Of a stretch of DNA of 64,000 bases, positions 27,428 to 35,972 are shown piece after piece; positions within the stretch are counted from its first letter, which is position 1; every line of letters starts with the position of its first letter. This DNA comes from Rhodococcus sp. 14-1411-2a (GTDB lineage Bacteria; Actinomycetota; Actinomycetes; Mycobacteriales; Mycobacteriaceae). Below the pieces are notes generated by a model, which ran no database searches, had not been told where the DNA came from, and saw only the letters and a program-made list of their open reading frames with translations. The stretch lies in NCBI RefSeq assembly GCF_002259485.1, contig NZ_NPGA01000019.1, positions 186,001 through 250,000 of the forward strand. The letters run 5' to 3'. Made by a program: the position numbers and the translations under genes.

Positions 27428-28321
27428 ATGTCCCTATCGAGCAGCGAACCCGCGCCGTCGGATTCGACCGTCCCGCCCAGCGCGACACGACGGTTTCGTG
27501 CCGGGCGGGAAGGCCGAAAGTTCCGTGGCCCGGGATCGGTCGGTCCGCTCGGACTCGGCGTCGCGGTGTTGTGGCTCAGCGTCATCGTGCTGCTTCCGTT
27601 GGCGGCGTTGACGGTTCAGTCGTTCGACGACGGTCTCACCGGCTTCTGGAACGCGGTCACCGAGCAACGCGCGCTGGCCACGTTCAAGGTGACGTTGCAG
27701 GTGTCGGTGGCCGCGGCCGTGGTCAACCTGTTTCTCGGCACGCTGATCGCGTGGGTCCTGGTTCGTGACGAGTTTCCGGGCAAGCGTTTCGTCAACGCCC
27801 TGATCGATCTGCCGTTCGCACTGCCGACCATCGTGGCGAGCCTGGTTCTGCTGTCGCTGTACGGTCCGGCGAGTCCGGTCGGGTTGGTGTTCAACGCAAC
27901 GAAGCCCGCGGTGATCGTCGCGCTGCTGTTCGTCACGTTGCCGTTCGTGGTGCGAGCGGTTCAGCCGGTGCTGATCGAGCTCGACAAGGACGTCGAGGAG
28001 GCCGCGGCCTCGCTCGGCGCGAACAACTGGACCATCTTCCGTCGCATCGTCCTGCCGGTCCTGCTGCCGGCGATCCTCAGCGGTGGGGGGCTCGCCTTCG
28101 CGCGCGCCATCGGTGAATTCGGGTCGGTGGTGCTCATCGGCGGCAACATCCCCAACGACACACAGGTGGCGTCCCAATACATTCGTGAGCTCATCGAGTA
28201 CGACCGTCCCACCGACGCGGCGGCGATCTCGGTAGTGCTGCTGGCGATCGCGTTCGCGGTGCTGTTCGTACTGCGCGTGGTCGGCAATCGCTTGGCCCGA
28301 CGTGAGGAGCAGATCTCGTGA
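27428..28321 (+). CDS. cysT: Sulfate ABC transporter permease CysT
   Basis: A 297-residue permease with about six membrane helices after a basic N-terminal stretch of some 35 residues. The EAA-type cytoplasmic loop that docks on CysA reads EEAAASLGANNWTIFRRIVLP near residues 190-210. It forms the sulfate channel together with CysW. The gene begins five bases after subI, and its stop overlaps the cysW GTG. Confidence 0.94.
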   Translation: MSLSSSEPAPSDSTVPPSATRRFRAGREGRKFRGPGSVGPLGLGVAVLWLSVIVLLPLAALTVQSFDDGLTGFWNAVTEQRALATFKVTLQVSVAAAVVNLFLGTLIAWVLVRDEFPGKRFVNALIDLPFALPTIVASLVLLSLYGPASPVGLVFNATKPAVIVALLFVTLPFVVRAVQPVLIELDKDVEEAAASLGANNWTIFRRIVLPVLLPAILSGGGLAFARAIGEFGSVVLIGGNIPNDTQVASQYIRELIEYDRPTDAAAISVVLLAIAFAVLFVLRVVGNRLARREEQIS

Positions 28322-29118
28322 AAATCGGTCTGCCGATCAAGCTGACGCTGCGCACCGTGGCTCTGTTGTATCTCGCCGTTCTGGTGCTCTTTCCACTCGG
28401 CACCATCCTGTTTCGCACGTTCGAGGACGGCGTCGTCGCCTTCTGGGAGCAGATCACCACCCCGGCTGCGCAGTCGGCACTGCAGCTGTCGTTGTTGATC
28501 GTCGCGATAGTCGTTCCGATCAACATCGTGTTCGGTGTGGTGACCGCCCTGGCGCTCGTGCGCGGACGGTTCCGTGGCAAAGGTGTTCTGGAAGCCATCG
28601 TCGATCTGCCGTTCGCGGTGTCGCCGATCATCACCGGCGTTGCGCTGATCCTGCTGTGGGGTGCCAACGGATGGTTCGGCGGCGTCGAAAGCCTCGGCTT
28701 CAAGGTGATTTTCGCGCTTCCTGGCATGGTCGTCGCGACGATCTTCGTCACGCTGCCGTTCGTCGTGCGCGAGGTCGAACCCGTGCTGTACGAGATCGGT
28801 GAGGAGCAGGAGGAGGCCGCCTCGACGCTCGGTGCGTCGTCGTGGCAGACGTTCTGGCGCATCACTCTTCCGGCGATCCGGTGGGGGTTGACGTACGGCG
28901 TCGTACTCACCGTCGCACGGTCGCTCGGCGAGTTCGGTGCGGTGATCATGGTCTCGACCAATTTGCCCGGCATTTCCCAGACACTCACGCTGCTGGTCAA
29001 TTCACGGTACGAGGACTTCAATCAACAGGGCGCGTACGCCGCGTCCACACTGCTCATGGCGATAGCCGTCGTCGTGCTGCTGTTGATGACGGCCCTCGAC
29101 AAGAAGAGGACGAAGTAA
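28318..29118 (+). CDS. cysW: Sulfate ABC transporter permease CysW
   Basis: The second permease, 266 residues. It has the loop [21 protein letters not shown] near 163-183, [13 protein letters not shown], and [14 protein letters not shown] sequence [20 protein letters not shown] near the last helices. The GTG at 28318 overlaps the cysT stop by four bases and the stop overlaps the cysA ATG (TAATG), so the whole importer is translationally coupled. Confidence 0.94.
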   Translation: MKIGLPIKLTLRTVALLYLAVLVLFPLGTILFRTFEDGVVAFWEQITTPAAQSALQLSLLIVAIVVPINIVFGVVTALALVRGRFRGKGVLEAIVDLPFAVSPIITGVALILLWGANGWFGGVESLGFKVIFALPGMVVATIFVTLPFVVREVEPVLYEIGEEQEEAASTLGASSWQTFWRITLPAIRWGLTYGVVLTVARSLGEFGAVIMVSTNLPGISQTLTLLVNSRYEDFNQQGAYAASTLLMAIAVVVLLLMTALDKKRTK

Positions 29119-30173
29119 TGACCGAGACATCCCCCGAGATCGAGATCTCCGTCGTCGGTGCCGACAAGCACTACGGCGACTTCGCAGCGCTCGACGACGT
29201 CAGCATCGACATCCCCAAGGGATCGTTGACGGCGCTGCTCGGGCCCAGTGGCTCGGGCAAGTCCACCCTGCTGCGCTCCATCGCCGGGCTCGAACAACTC
29301 GATTCCGGCCGGGTGGTGCTCGCCGGTCAGGATGTGACGTGGGTCAGCCCGCAGCGCCGTGAGATCGGGTTCGTCTTCCAGCACTACGCGGCGTTCAAGC
29401 ACCTCACAGTGCGCGACAATGTCGCCTTCGGTCTGCAGATTCGCAAGCGGCCCAAGGCCGAGATTGCCAAGAAGGTCGACGAGTTGCTCGAGATCGTCGG
29501 GCTCGCCGGGTTCCAGAGTCGCTACCCGGCCCAGCTGTCCGGTGGACAGCGCCAGCGCATGGCATTGGCCCGCGCACTCGCCGTCGACCCGCAGGTGCTG
29601 CTCCTCGACGAGCCCTTCGGCGCGCTCGACGCCAAGGTGCGTGCCGATCTCCGCACGTGGCTGCGACGACTGCACGACGAGGTCCACGTCACCACCGTGC
29701 TGGTGACCCACGATCAGGAGGAGGCGCTCGACGTCGCCGATCGGATCGCGGTGCTCAACAAGGGCCGCATCGAACAGGTGGGCAGTCCGGAGGATCTCTA
29801 CGATCGCCCGGCAAACAACTTCGTGATGTCGTTCCTCGGTCAGGTCGCCCGACTGAACGGACTTCTGGTGCGGCCGCACGACATTCGCGTCGGACGTGAC
29901 CCGTCGTTGGCGCAGGCTCAGGCCAGCGGAACGGCCGAATCGGCCGGTGTGACGCGGGCCGTCGTCGAGCGGGTGGTGCACCTCGGCTTCGAGGTGAAGG
30001 TCGAATTGAAGAATGCGGCCACCGGTGAACTGTTCGCGGCGCAGATCACCCGCGGCGACAGTGAGGCTCTCGGTCTGTGCGAGGGCGAGACGGTGTATGT
30101 GCGAGCGACTCGGGTGCCGAAAATCGCAGACGCTAGCGATGCCGACGCGATTGCTGGTGCACGGGTTCGTTGA
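29118..30173 (+). CDS. cysA: Sulfate ABC transporter ATP-binding protein
   Basis: The 351-residue ATPase powers sulfate import. Walker A is GPSGSGKST near 41-49, the signature is [15 protein letters not shown] near 139-153, Walker B is [11 protein letters not shown] near 161-171, and the switch His is in [14 protein letters not shown]-terminal TOBE-like domain ([13 protein letters not shown] onward) follows. Its last 41 bases overlap the 3' end of the convergent ferrochelatase gene, and no terminator is seen between them. Confidence 0.95.
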   Translation: MTETSPEIEISVVGADKHYGDFAALDDVSIDIPKGSLTALLGPSGSGKSTLLRSIAGLEQLDSGRVVLAGQDVTWVSPQRREIGFVFQHYAAFKHLTVRDNVAFGLQIRKRPKAEIAKKVDELLEIVGLAGFQSRYPAQLSGGQRQRMALARALAVDPQVLLLDEPFGALDAKVRADLRTWLRRLHDEVHVTTVLVTHDQEEALDVADRIAVLNKGRIEQVGSPEDLYDRPANNFVMSFLGQVARLNGLLVRPHDIRVGRDPSLAQAQASGTAESAGVTRAVVERVVHLGFEVKVELKNAATGELFAAQITRGDSEALGLCEGETVYVRATRVPKIADASDADAIAGARVR

Positions 30174-30969
30174 ACCGGTGCGGTAGAGCGTTCGGCTCCG
30201 GTGCTGCACCAGCTCGTGCCGCAGGAGTGGAGCCTGCGGAACGACCCATTGAGACTGCGGAGTCGTAGCGCCGCGACACCAGATCTGCCAGCGCTGGATG
30301 TGCTCCGATGACCTCGGCGTGCACCACATTCGGTAGGCCTGCGACCGAGGCTTCGATCCTGTCGGTCAGCAGTCCGGGGGCCAGGAACCAGGGTGCCACG
30401 ACGATGCGGTCGGCTCCCAGTGCGCGCAGCTGTGCGATCGCATCGGTGGGGGACGGGGAGACCGATGTCGCAAAGCAGGTGACCGCCCCAGCCCAGCCTG
30501 TCCCGGTCAGTAGCTTCTCCGCGATGACACGAGTGCGCTGATTGGCCGGTGCCACCGAGGAGCCGACCGCGGCAAGAGCGATTCCGACCGTCGAATCGGT
30601 TACTGCGACACCGGTGTCGGTGATGCGGTCGCGGACTGCGTCGATGAGGAGTCGGTCGTCTCCCAGAACGTCGGCTTGCGTTATCGAGACGTGCGGGTGT
30701 CGCGTTCTTGCGGCCTGCAGTAATTCGGGCAGATCGACTTTTGCGTGAAAAGCCTTGCCCAGCAACATCGGAACTGCGACGATGCGTGCGTGTCCGGCAA
30801 CGGCCAGGTCGTCGACCACCTGATCGACGCCGGGCTCGGAGAGATCGAGAAACGCCACGCGCACGTCCAGATCCGGTCGCCGCCGACGCAGGGCGTCGAC
30901 GGCGCGGTGGATCGTCGCGCTCGAGCGCGGGTCACGGCTGCCGTGGGCAACCGCGATCAGTGCGCTCAC
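30133..30969 (-). CDS. Sirohydrochlorin ferrochelatase (CbiX/SirB family)
   Basis: A 278-residue two-domain chelatase. [12 protein letters not shown] at the N terminus and [16 protein letters not shown] near 67-82 provide the metal-binding His residues. A second half repeats the fold ([10 protein letters not shown] onward). It would insert iron into sirohydrochlorin to make siroheme, the cofactor of the sulfite reductase encoded in the same operon. The GTG start overlaps the cysN stop (GTGA), and the gene ends the sir-cysH-cysD-cysN operon. The last 40 residues are Ala/Pro/Arg-rich and overlap cysA. Cobalt chelation for cobalamin is an alternative. Confidence 0.87.
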   Translation of the reverse strand: MSALIAVAHGSRDPRSSATIHRAVDALRRRRPDLDVRVAFLDLSEPGVDQVVDDLAVAGHARIVAVPMLLGKAFHAKVDLPELLQAARTRHPHVSITQADVLGDDRLLIDAVRDRITDTGVAVTDSTVGIALAAVGSSVAPANQRTRVIAEKLLTGTGWAGAVTCFATSVSPSPTDAIAQLRALGADRIVVAPWFLAPGLLTDRIEASVAGLPNVVHAEVIGAHPALADLVSRRYDSAVSMGRSAGSTPAARAGAAPEPNALPHRFNEPVHQQSRRHR

Positions 30970-32270
30970 GCCGGAACTGCCGACCCCAGCTCGACGGCAG
31001 CCAGAGCGTTGCCCACGAGCCCGGCAGCCAACGTGTTGCCGCCGGCCGGATCGATCAGCAGGAAGCTGCCCGTGTGCCGGTTGACGGCGTAGTCGTCTGC
31101 CACGATGGGTTCGGCGACGCGCACCGAGATTCGGCCGATCTCATTGAGCTCCAACGACTCCGGACCTTCGTGTGCGGTGAGCTCCTGCTCGTCGAATCGC
31201 TCGATCAGGGTCCCGACGATGGCCTGGGTGGTGCGAGTGCCGTGCTTGAGCAGCAGGCGAGCGCCCGGGCGGAGCGGCTTCTCGGCGAGCCAGCACACCG
31301 TGGCCTCGAAGTCGCCGATCGGCTCCGGTGCGTCCTGCGGGGAGGCGATGGTGTCGCCGCGCGAGACGTCGACATCGTCGGCGAGTACGAGGGTGACACT
31401 GCGTCCGGCATGAGCGGTACGCAATTCCCCGTCCGCGGTATCGATGCGCTCGACTGTCGTTCGGGTGCCGGAGGGCAGGATGACGACCTCGTCGCCGACG
31501 TCGACGGAGCCCGCCGCGACCTGGCCGGCATATCCGCGGTAGTCCGGGAACTCCGCTGTGCGCGGCCGGATCACGTACTGCACGGGGAATCGCAGACCGA
31601 CCCGGTGCGGTTCGGCGTCGACCGGAACCGACTCGAGGTGCTCGATGAGGGTGGGTCCGTCGTAATACGGGGTCTTGTCCGACTTCACCGCGACGTTGTC
31701 GCCGTGCAGTGCGGACACCGGGATCTCGATGACGTCCTCGCTGGACCAGCCGAGGGAGGAGGTCAGCGAGTTGAACTCGGCCGAGATCTCGGCGAACACC
31801 GTTGCGGGGTCCTCGACCAGATCGATCTTGTTGACCGCGAGTACCAGGCGCGGAACGCCGAGCAGAGCGAGAACCGCTGCGTGCCTGCGGGTCTGCGTGA
31901 TGACACCCTTGCGGGCGTCGACCAGCAGGATGACGAGCTGAGCCGTCGAGGCACCGGAGACGGTATTGCGGGTGTACTGAACGTGGCCGGGGGTATCGGC
32001 CAGTACGAACGAGCGGTGCGGCGTCGCGAAGTAGCGATAGGCGACATCGATGGTGATGCCCTGTTCACGCTCGGCGCGCAGGCCGTCGACCAGGAGGGAC
32101 AGGTCCGGAGTGGCCAGCCCCTTGTCCACCGAGGCCCGAGTGACGGCGTCGATCTGGTCGGCCAGAACGGATTTGGTGTCGTATAGGAGCCGTCCGACGA
32201 GCGTCGACTTACCGTCGTCGACGCTCCCCGCGGTGGCGAGGCGAAGAAGCTGCGTTCCTGTGCTGCTCAT
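30966..32270 (-). CDS. cysN: Sulfate adenylyltransferase subunit 1 (GTPase)
   Basis: CysN couples GTP hydrolysis to ATP-sulfurylase (CysD). The P-loop is AGSVDDGKSTL near 14-24, followed by EREQGITIDVAYRYF, ADTPGHVQYTRN and NKIDLV. At 434 residues it ends after the EF-Tu-like domains, without the APS-kinase (CysC) extension found in the mycobacterial CysNC fusion. That fits a route in which APS is reduced directly by CysH. The ATG at 32270 overlaps the cysD stop by one base. Confidence 0.94.
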   Translation of the reverse strand: MSSTGTQLLRLATAGSVDDGKSTLVGRLLYDTKSVLADQIDAVTRASVDKGLATPDLSLLVDGLRAEREQGITIDVAYRYFATPHRSFVLADTPGHVQYTRNTVSGASTAQLVILLVDARKGVITQTRRHAAVLALLGVPRLVLAVNKIDLVEDPATVFAEISAEFNSLTSSLGWSSEDVIEIPVSALHGDNVAVKSDKTPYYDGPTLIEHLESVPVDAEPHRVGLRFPVQYVIRPRTAEFPDYRGYAGQVAAGSVDVGDEVVILPSGTRTTVERIDTADGELRTAHAGRSVTLVLADDVDVSRGDTIASPQDAPEPIGDFEATVCWLAEKPLRPGARLLLKHGTRTTQAIVGTLIERFDEQELTAHEGPESLELNEIGRISVRVAEPIVADDYAVNRHTGSFLLIDPAGGNTLAAGLVGNALAAVELGSAVPA

Positions 32271-33214
32271 CAGAAGTATCCTTCTCGTTTGCGATCTTCC
32301 ATGGCAGCCTCGGAGACGCGGTCGTCGCCGCGGGTGGCTCCGCGTTCGGTCAGCCTGGACGCGGCTACCTCGGCGAGGATTGCCTCGTTGTCGGCGGCCT
32401 CGGACAGCACGGCACCGGTGGTTGATCCGTCGCCGACGGTGCGGTAGCGCACCGACAGGGTCTGCAGCTCCTCGTTCTCGGCCGGTCCGCCCCAGACGCC
32501 GGGCGTCATCCACATGCCGTCACGCTGGTAGACGGGTCGCTGATGGGCGTAGTAGATGCTCGCCAGTTCCACGTCGTCACGGGCGATGTAGCGCCAGATG
32601 TCGAGTTCGGTGAAGTTGCTGAGCGGGAACACGCGCACCTGCTCGCCGGGGGAATGCTTGCCGTTGTACAGGTTCCACAGTTCGGGTCGCTGCTTCTTGG
32701 GCTCCCACTGGCCGAATGCGTTGCGCAGCGAGAAGATCCGCTCTTTCGCACGGGCCCGCTCCTCGTCGCGTCGGGCACCGCCGAAGACGGCGTCGAACCG
32801 ATTTTCGGAGATCGCGTCGAGGAGGGGCACGGTCTGCAGCGGGTTGCGAATGCCGTCGGGGCGCTCGGTGAGGCGTCCGTCGGCGAGATACTCCTCGACG
32901 CTGGCCACGTGCAGACGCAGGTTGTATTTGGCGACCACGTGATCGCGGAAGTCCAGCACCTCCTGCAGGTTGTGTCCGGTGTCGACGTGCAGCAGTGCGA
33001 ACGGCAGGGGAGCGGGCCAGAACGCCTTGATCGCCAGGTGCAGCAGAACGGTCGAGTCCTTGCCGCCGGAGAACAGGATGACGGGGCGCTCGAACTCGCC
33101 CGCCACCTCACGGAAGATGTGGATGGCCTCGGATTCGAGTGCGTCGAGGGTGTCGAACCGATCTGCGTCGAGATGGGTCCGACCGACGGTGGCCGAGGTG
33201 AGATCGAGTGTCAT
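32270..33214 (-). CDS. cysD: Sulfate adenylyltransferase subunit 2
   Basis: The 314-residue catalytic subunit of ATP sulfurylase makes APS from ATP and sulfate. The PP-loop FSGGKDSTVLLHLA is near residues 47-60, and ALLHVDTGHNLQEVLDFRD, GGARRDEERARAKERIFS and the C-terminal RKREGYF are diagnostic. The ATG at 33214 overlaps the cysH stop (ATGA). Its products are used by CysH encoded immediately upstream. Confidence 0.96.
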   Translation of the reverse strand: MTLDLTSATVGRTHLDADRFDTLDALESEAIHIFREVAGEFERPVILFSGGKDSTVLLHLAIKAFWPAPLPFALLHVDTGHNLQEVLDFRDHVVAKYNLRLHVASVEEYLADGRLTERPDGIRNPLQTVPLLDAISENRFDAVFGGARRDEERARAKERIFSLRNAFGQWEPKKQRPELWNLYNGKHSPGEQVRVFPLSNFTELDIWRYIARDDVELASIYYAHQRPVYQRDGMWMTPGVWGGPAENEELQTLSVRYRTVGDGSTTGAVLSEAADNEAILAEVAASRLTERGATRGDDRVSEAAMEDRKREGYF

Positions 33215-33921
33215 GAGGCGTGCAACCCACATTCGGTCTTGGCCTTGCCGGCCCAACGACCGCTACGCGGGTCGGCTCCGGGGGCAGGTTTGACGGTGCA
33301 CGGTGCGCACCCGATGGACGGATAGCCTTCGTCGACGAGGGGATTGACCAGAATCGAATGTTCGTCGATGTAGGCCTGCATCTGCTCGTCGGACCACGGC
33401 GCGATCGGGTTGATCTTGACCAGACCGAAGGCGTCGTCGAACGAGATGAGCGGGGCGTTGGCGCGGGTGGGGGCCTCGACCCGGCGGATACCGGTGACCC
33501 AGGCGCTGTAATTCGCCAGTTCCTTCTTCAGCGGGGCGACCTTGCGCATCGCACAGCAGCGATTGGGCTCGCGGGCGAACAGGTCCTTGCCGTCGATCGC
33601 ATCCTGTTCTGCGACAGTCTTCTCGGCTCGGGCGTTGACGACCCGGACGCCGTAGACGGACTCGACGGCGTCGCGCGTCCCGATGGTCTCGGCGAAGTGG
33701 TAGCCGGTGTCGAGGAACAGCACGTCCACACCGGGATGAACCTGTGCAGCGAGGTGAACGAGCACCCCGTCCTGCATGTTGGAGGCAACGATGAAGTCGT
33801 CACCGAAGTTGTCCTCGGTCCACTGCAACAACTCCAGCGGACTCGCCCCGTCGAGTTCGCGGGCACCGCGCTCGGCGATGTCCTTCAATTCCTCCACCGT
33901 CAAATTCAACCTGGTACTCAT
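33211..33921 (-). CDS. cysH: Adenylyl-sulfate (APS) reductase
   Basis: The 236-residue thioredoxin-dependent enzyme reduces APS to sulfite. The Cys pair in NRCCAMRK and the pair in GCAPCTVK bind a [4Fe-4S] cluster, which marks an APS rather than PAPS reductase. The catalytic Cys is in the C-terminal TECGLH. The absence of a CysC domain on CysN agrees with APS as substrate. Start and stop overlap sir and cysD by four bases each. Confidence 0.95.
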   Translation of the reverse strand: MSTRLNLTVEELKDIAERGARELDGASPLELLQWTEDNFGDDFIVASNMQDGVLVHLAAQVHPGVDVLFLDTGYHFAETIGTRDAVESVYGVRVVNARAEKTVAEQDAIDGKDLFAREPNRCCAMRKVAPLKKELANYSAWVTGIRRVEAPTRANAPLISFDDAFGLVKINPIAPWSDEQMQAYIDEHSILVNPLVDEGYPSIGCAPCTVKPAPGADPRSGRWAGKAKTECGLHAS

Positions 33922-35636
33922 CGCAAATCCGCCTCGTCTGCTCGCACGGCCCACTGAGCGAACCGTTCGCCGTCCTCGCGGTGCTTGTCGAAATTGCGCA
34001 CCACTCTGTCGATGTAATCTCCCAGCTCGGAGCTGTTGACCTTGTGCTGGCGCAACTTTCGGCCGAACGCACTGTCCAGTCCGAGGCTGCCTCCGAGATG
34101 AACCTGGAAACCCTCGATCTGATTCCCGTCCCCGTCGTCGACCAACAGGCCCTTGAAGCCGATGTCGGCGATCTGCGACCGTGCGCACGAATTGGGGCAG
34201 CCGTTGATGTTGATGGTGATCGGCACGTCGAGTTTGCTGTTGATGTCGGACAGGCGCTCTTCGAGCTCGGGGACGAGAACCTGTGAGCGCTTGCGGGTTT
34301 CGGCGAACGAGAGCTTGCAGAACTCGATGCCGCTGCACGCCATCAGGTTCTTGCGCCAGTGCGAGGGCCGGGCAGGTAGGCCCAGCGCATCGAGGTCGGA
34401 GATCAGCTGCTCGAGCGTCTCGTCGGGAACGTCGAGGACGATCAGCTTCTGGTACGGCGTGAACCGCACGCGATCCGACCCGGCATTCTCGGCAGCGTCG
34501 GCGACGGCGGCGAGGATGGTGCCGGAGACGCGGCCCGCGATGGGTGCCACCCCGACGGCGTTGAGGCCGTTCTTGAGCTTCTGGATCCCGACGTGATCGC
34601 GGGGCCGAGCGGGCTTCTCGGGCGCCGGGCCGTCGATGAGCTTGCGGTGCAGGTATTCGTCCTCGAGGACCTGGCGGAACTTCTCGATGCCCCAGTCCTT
34701 GATGAGGAACTTCAGGCGCGCCTTGGTACGAAGCCTGCGGTAGCCGTAGTCACGGAAGATCGAGACGACGCCTTCCCATACGTCGGGAACGTCCTCTAGC
34801 GGAACCCAGACGCCGACTCGCTGCGCGAGCATGGGGTTGGTGGACAGGCCGCCGCCGACCCACAGGTCGAGTCCGGGCCCGTGCTCGGGATGCACGACGC
34901 CGACGAACGCGCAGTCGTTGATCTCGTGCACCACGTCCTGGAGGCCCGAGATCGCCGTCTTGAACTTGCGAGGCAGATTGGAGTACTCGGGCTTGCCGAT
35001 GTAGCGCTCGACGATCTCGTCGATGGCGGAGGTGGGGTCGAGGATCTCGTCGACGGCCTCGCCGGCGAGCGGGGAACCGAGCACCACGCGGGGGCAGTCG
35101 CCGCACGCCTCGGTGGTCTTCAGGCCGACCGCTTCGATTCGACGCCAGATCTCGGGGACGTTCTCCACCTCGACCCAGTGGAACTGCACGTTCTCACGGT
35201 CGGACAGGTCTGCGGTGTCGCGACCGAACTCCTGGGAGATCTGCGCCAGAGTGCGCAGTTGCTCGAGGTTCAGCGCACCGGCATCGCACCGGATCCGCAT
35301 CATGAAGTACTTCGCCTCGAGGAGGTCGATGTTGTCGTCACCGGTGAAGGTGCCGTCGTAGCCCTGCTCACGCTGGGTGTAGAGGCCCCACCAGCGAAAG
35401 CGGCCGCGAAGATCGCCCTTGTCGATGCTGTCGAAACCCTGCTTGGAGTAGATGTTCTCGATGCGGGCTCGCACGTTCAGCGGGTTGTCGTCCTTCTTGG
35501 ACTGCTCGTTGGCGTTCAGTGGCTCCCGGTACCCCAGTGCCCACTGTCCCTCGGCTCGGCGCTTGGTCGGACGCGGTGTGCGCTCCCGTGGTGTGACGGA
35601 GGCAGCGTCGGTGGTCGCGTCGCTGGTCGACGACAT
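33918..35636 (-). CDS. sir: Ferredoxin-type sulfite reductase (siroheme, 4Fe-4S)
   Basis: The 572-residue enzyme reduces sulfite to sulfide with six electrons from ferredoxin. The four cluster Cys are in MACSGIEFCKLS and GCPNSCARS in the C-terminal half. RIRCDAGALNLEQLR and TEACGDCPRVVLGSP lie in the substrate/siroheme region, and the Tyr and Cys that are cross-linked in mycobacterial SirA appear conserved (RWWGLYTQ and ACGDC). ATG 35636 is chosen since AGGAG precedes it by six bases; ATG 35651 in frame is an alternative. It heads the reductive sulfur operon. The sequence resembles NirA-type nitrite reductases, but cysH context favours sulfite. Confidence 0.93.
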   Translation of the reverse strand: MSSTSDATTDAASVTPRERTPRPTKRRAEGQWALGYREPLNANEQSKKDDNPLNVRARIENIYSKQGFDSIDKGDLRGRFRWWGLYTQREQGYDGTFTGDDNIDLLEAKYFMMRIRCDAGALNLEQLRTLAQISQEFGRDTADLSDRENVQFHWVEVENVPEIWRRIEAVGLKTTEACGDCPRVVLGSPLAGEAVDEILDPTSAIDEIVERYIGKPEYSNLPRKFKTAISGLQDVVHEINDCAFVGVVHPEHGPGLDLWVGGGLSTNPMLAQRVGVWVPLEDVPDVWEGVVSIFRDYGYRRLRTKARLKFLIKDWGIEKFRQVLEDEYLHRKLIDGPAPEKPARPRDHVGIQKLKNGLNAVGVAPIAGRVSGTILAAVADAAENAGSDRVRFTPYQKLIVLDVPDETLEQLISDLDALGLPARPSHWRKNLMACSGIEFCKLSFAETRKRSQVLVPELEERLSDINSKLDVPITININGCPNSCARSQIADIGFKGLLVDDGDGNQIEGFQVHLGGSLGLDSAFGRKLRQHKVNSSELGDYIDRVVRNFDKHREDGERFAQWAVRADEADLR

Positions 35637-35752
35637 GCATTGCTCCTGCATCTTTGTGCTGGCCGGTACCCGGTACGGGAGCGCAGATCAGTGCTCGCTC
35701 GACGACAGTGGTAAACCGGTGGATCGAATGGACGTGCTCGAAGGAGGGCTGG

Positions 35753-35845
35753 TCAGCAGCCGGTCGTGTATCGACACGACGCGCTGCAGACACGGCCGAG
35801 ATCGACATGGCGGCGCGCCACGAGTCGAATTCCTGAGTCGGTCAC
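35753..35845 (-). CDS. Candidate leaderless cysteine leader peptide upstream of sir
   Basis: On the minus strand GTG 35845 opens a 30-codon frame that ends about 115 bases before the sir ATG. Its last eleven codons include three Cys (VCSASCRYTTGC then TGA), and the final sense codon is Cys. A CACAAT element ends seven bases before the GTG, and there is no Shine-Dalgarno sequence. It mirrors the frame upstream of subI, so a shared cysteine-sensing attenuation is likely, although the Cys codons are spaced rather than adjacent. Confidence 0.5.
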   Translation of the reverse strand: MTDSGIRLVARRHVDLGRVCSASCRYTTGC

Positions 35846-35852
35846 GGGAGTC

Positions 35853-35858
35853 ATTGTG
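35853..35858 (-). promoter_or_regulatory. Predicted -10 element of the sir operon (CACAAT)
   Basis: CACAAT on the minus strand ends seven bases before GTG 35845 of the leader frame. It departs from TANNNT at the first base. Confidence 0.35.
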
Positions 35859-35891
35859 CCACGTCATCGGGGCGATGGACGACCGCGGCGG

Positions 35892-35919
35892 CTATTTACC
35901 CCGATTTCGAGGTAAATAG
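35892..35919. promoter_or_regulatory. Perfect inverted repeat, candidate operator between sir and hemW
   Basis: CTATTTACC and GGTAAATAG form nine-base perfect arms separated by ten bases, an AT-rich island in the GC-rich spacer of the divergent sir and hemW genes. It lies about 45 bases upstream of the predicted sir start and about 54 bases before hemW, a good place for a regulator. The protein is not known. The rest of the 35637-35972 gap holds the leader frame and the two promoters. Confidence 0.5.
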
Positions 35920-35959
35920 GCTGGCAGGGCGTGTGGGATCGGGTGTGCCCGAACTCTGG

Positions 35960-35965
35960 GACACT
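35960..35965 (+). promoter_or_regulatory. Predicted -10 element of hemW (GACACT)
   Basis: GACACT ends seven bases before the GTG at 35973. The 20-base surrounding sequence is nearly identical to that before recO. Confidence 0.4.
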
Positions 35966-35972
35966 GGAAGGC

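Noticed and set aside
32271..32513. N-terminal extension of cysN
   Set aside because: The extra 81 codons are Arg-rich and antisense-like, and they overlap cysD in another frame. ATG 32270 overlapping the cysD stop matches the family start.
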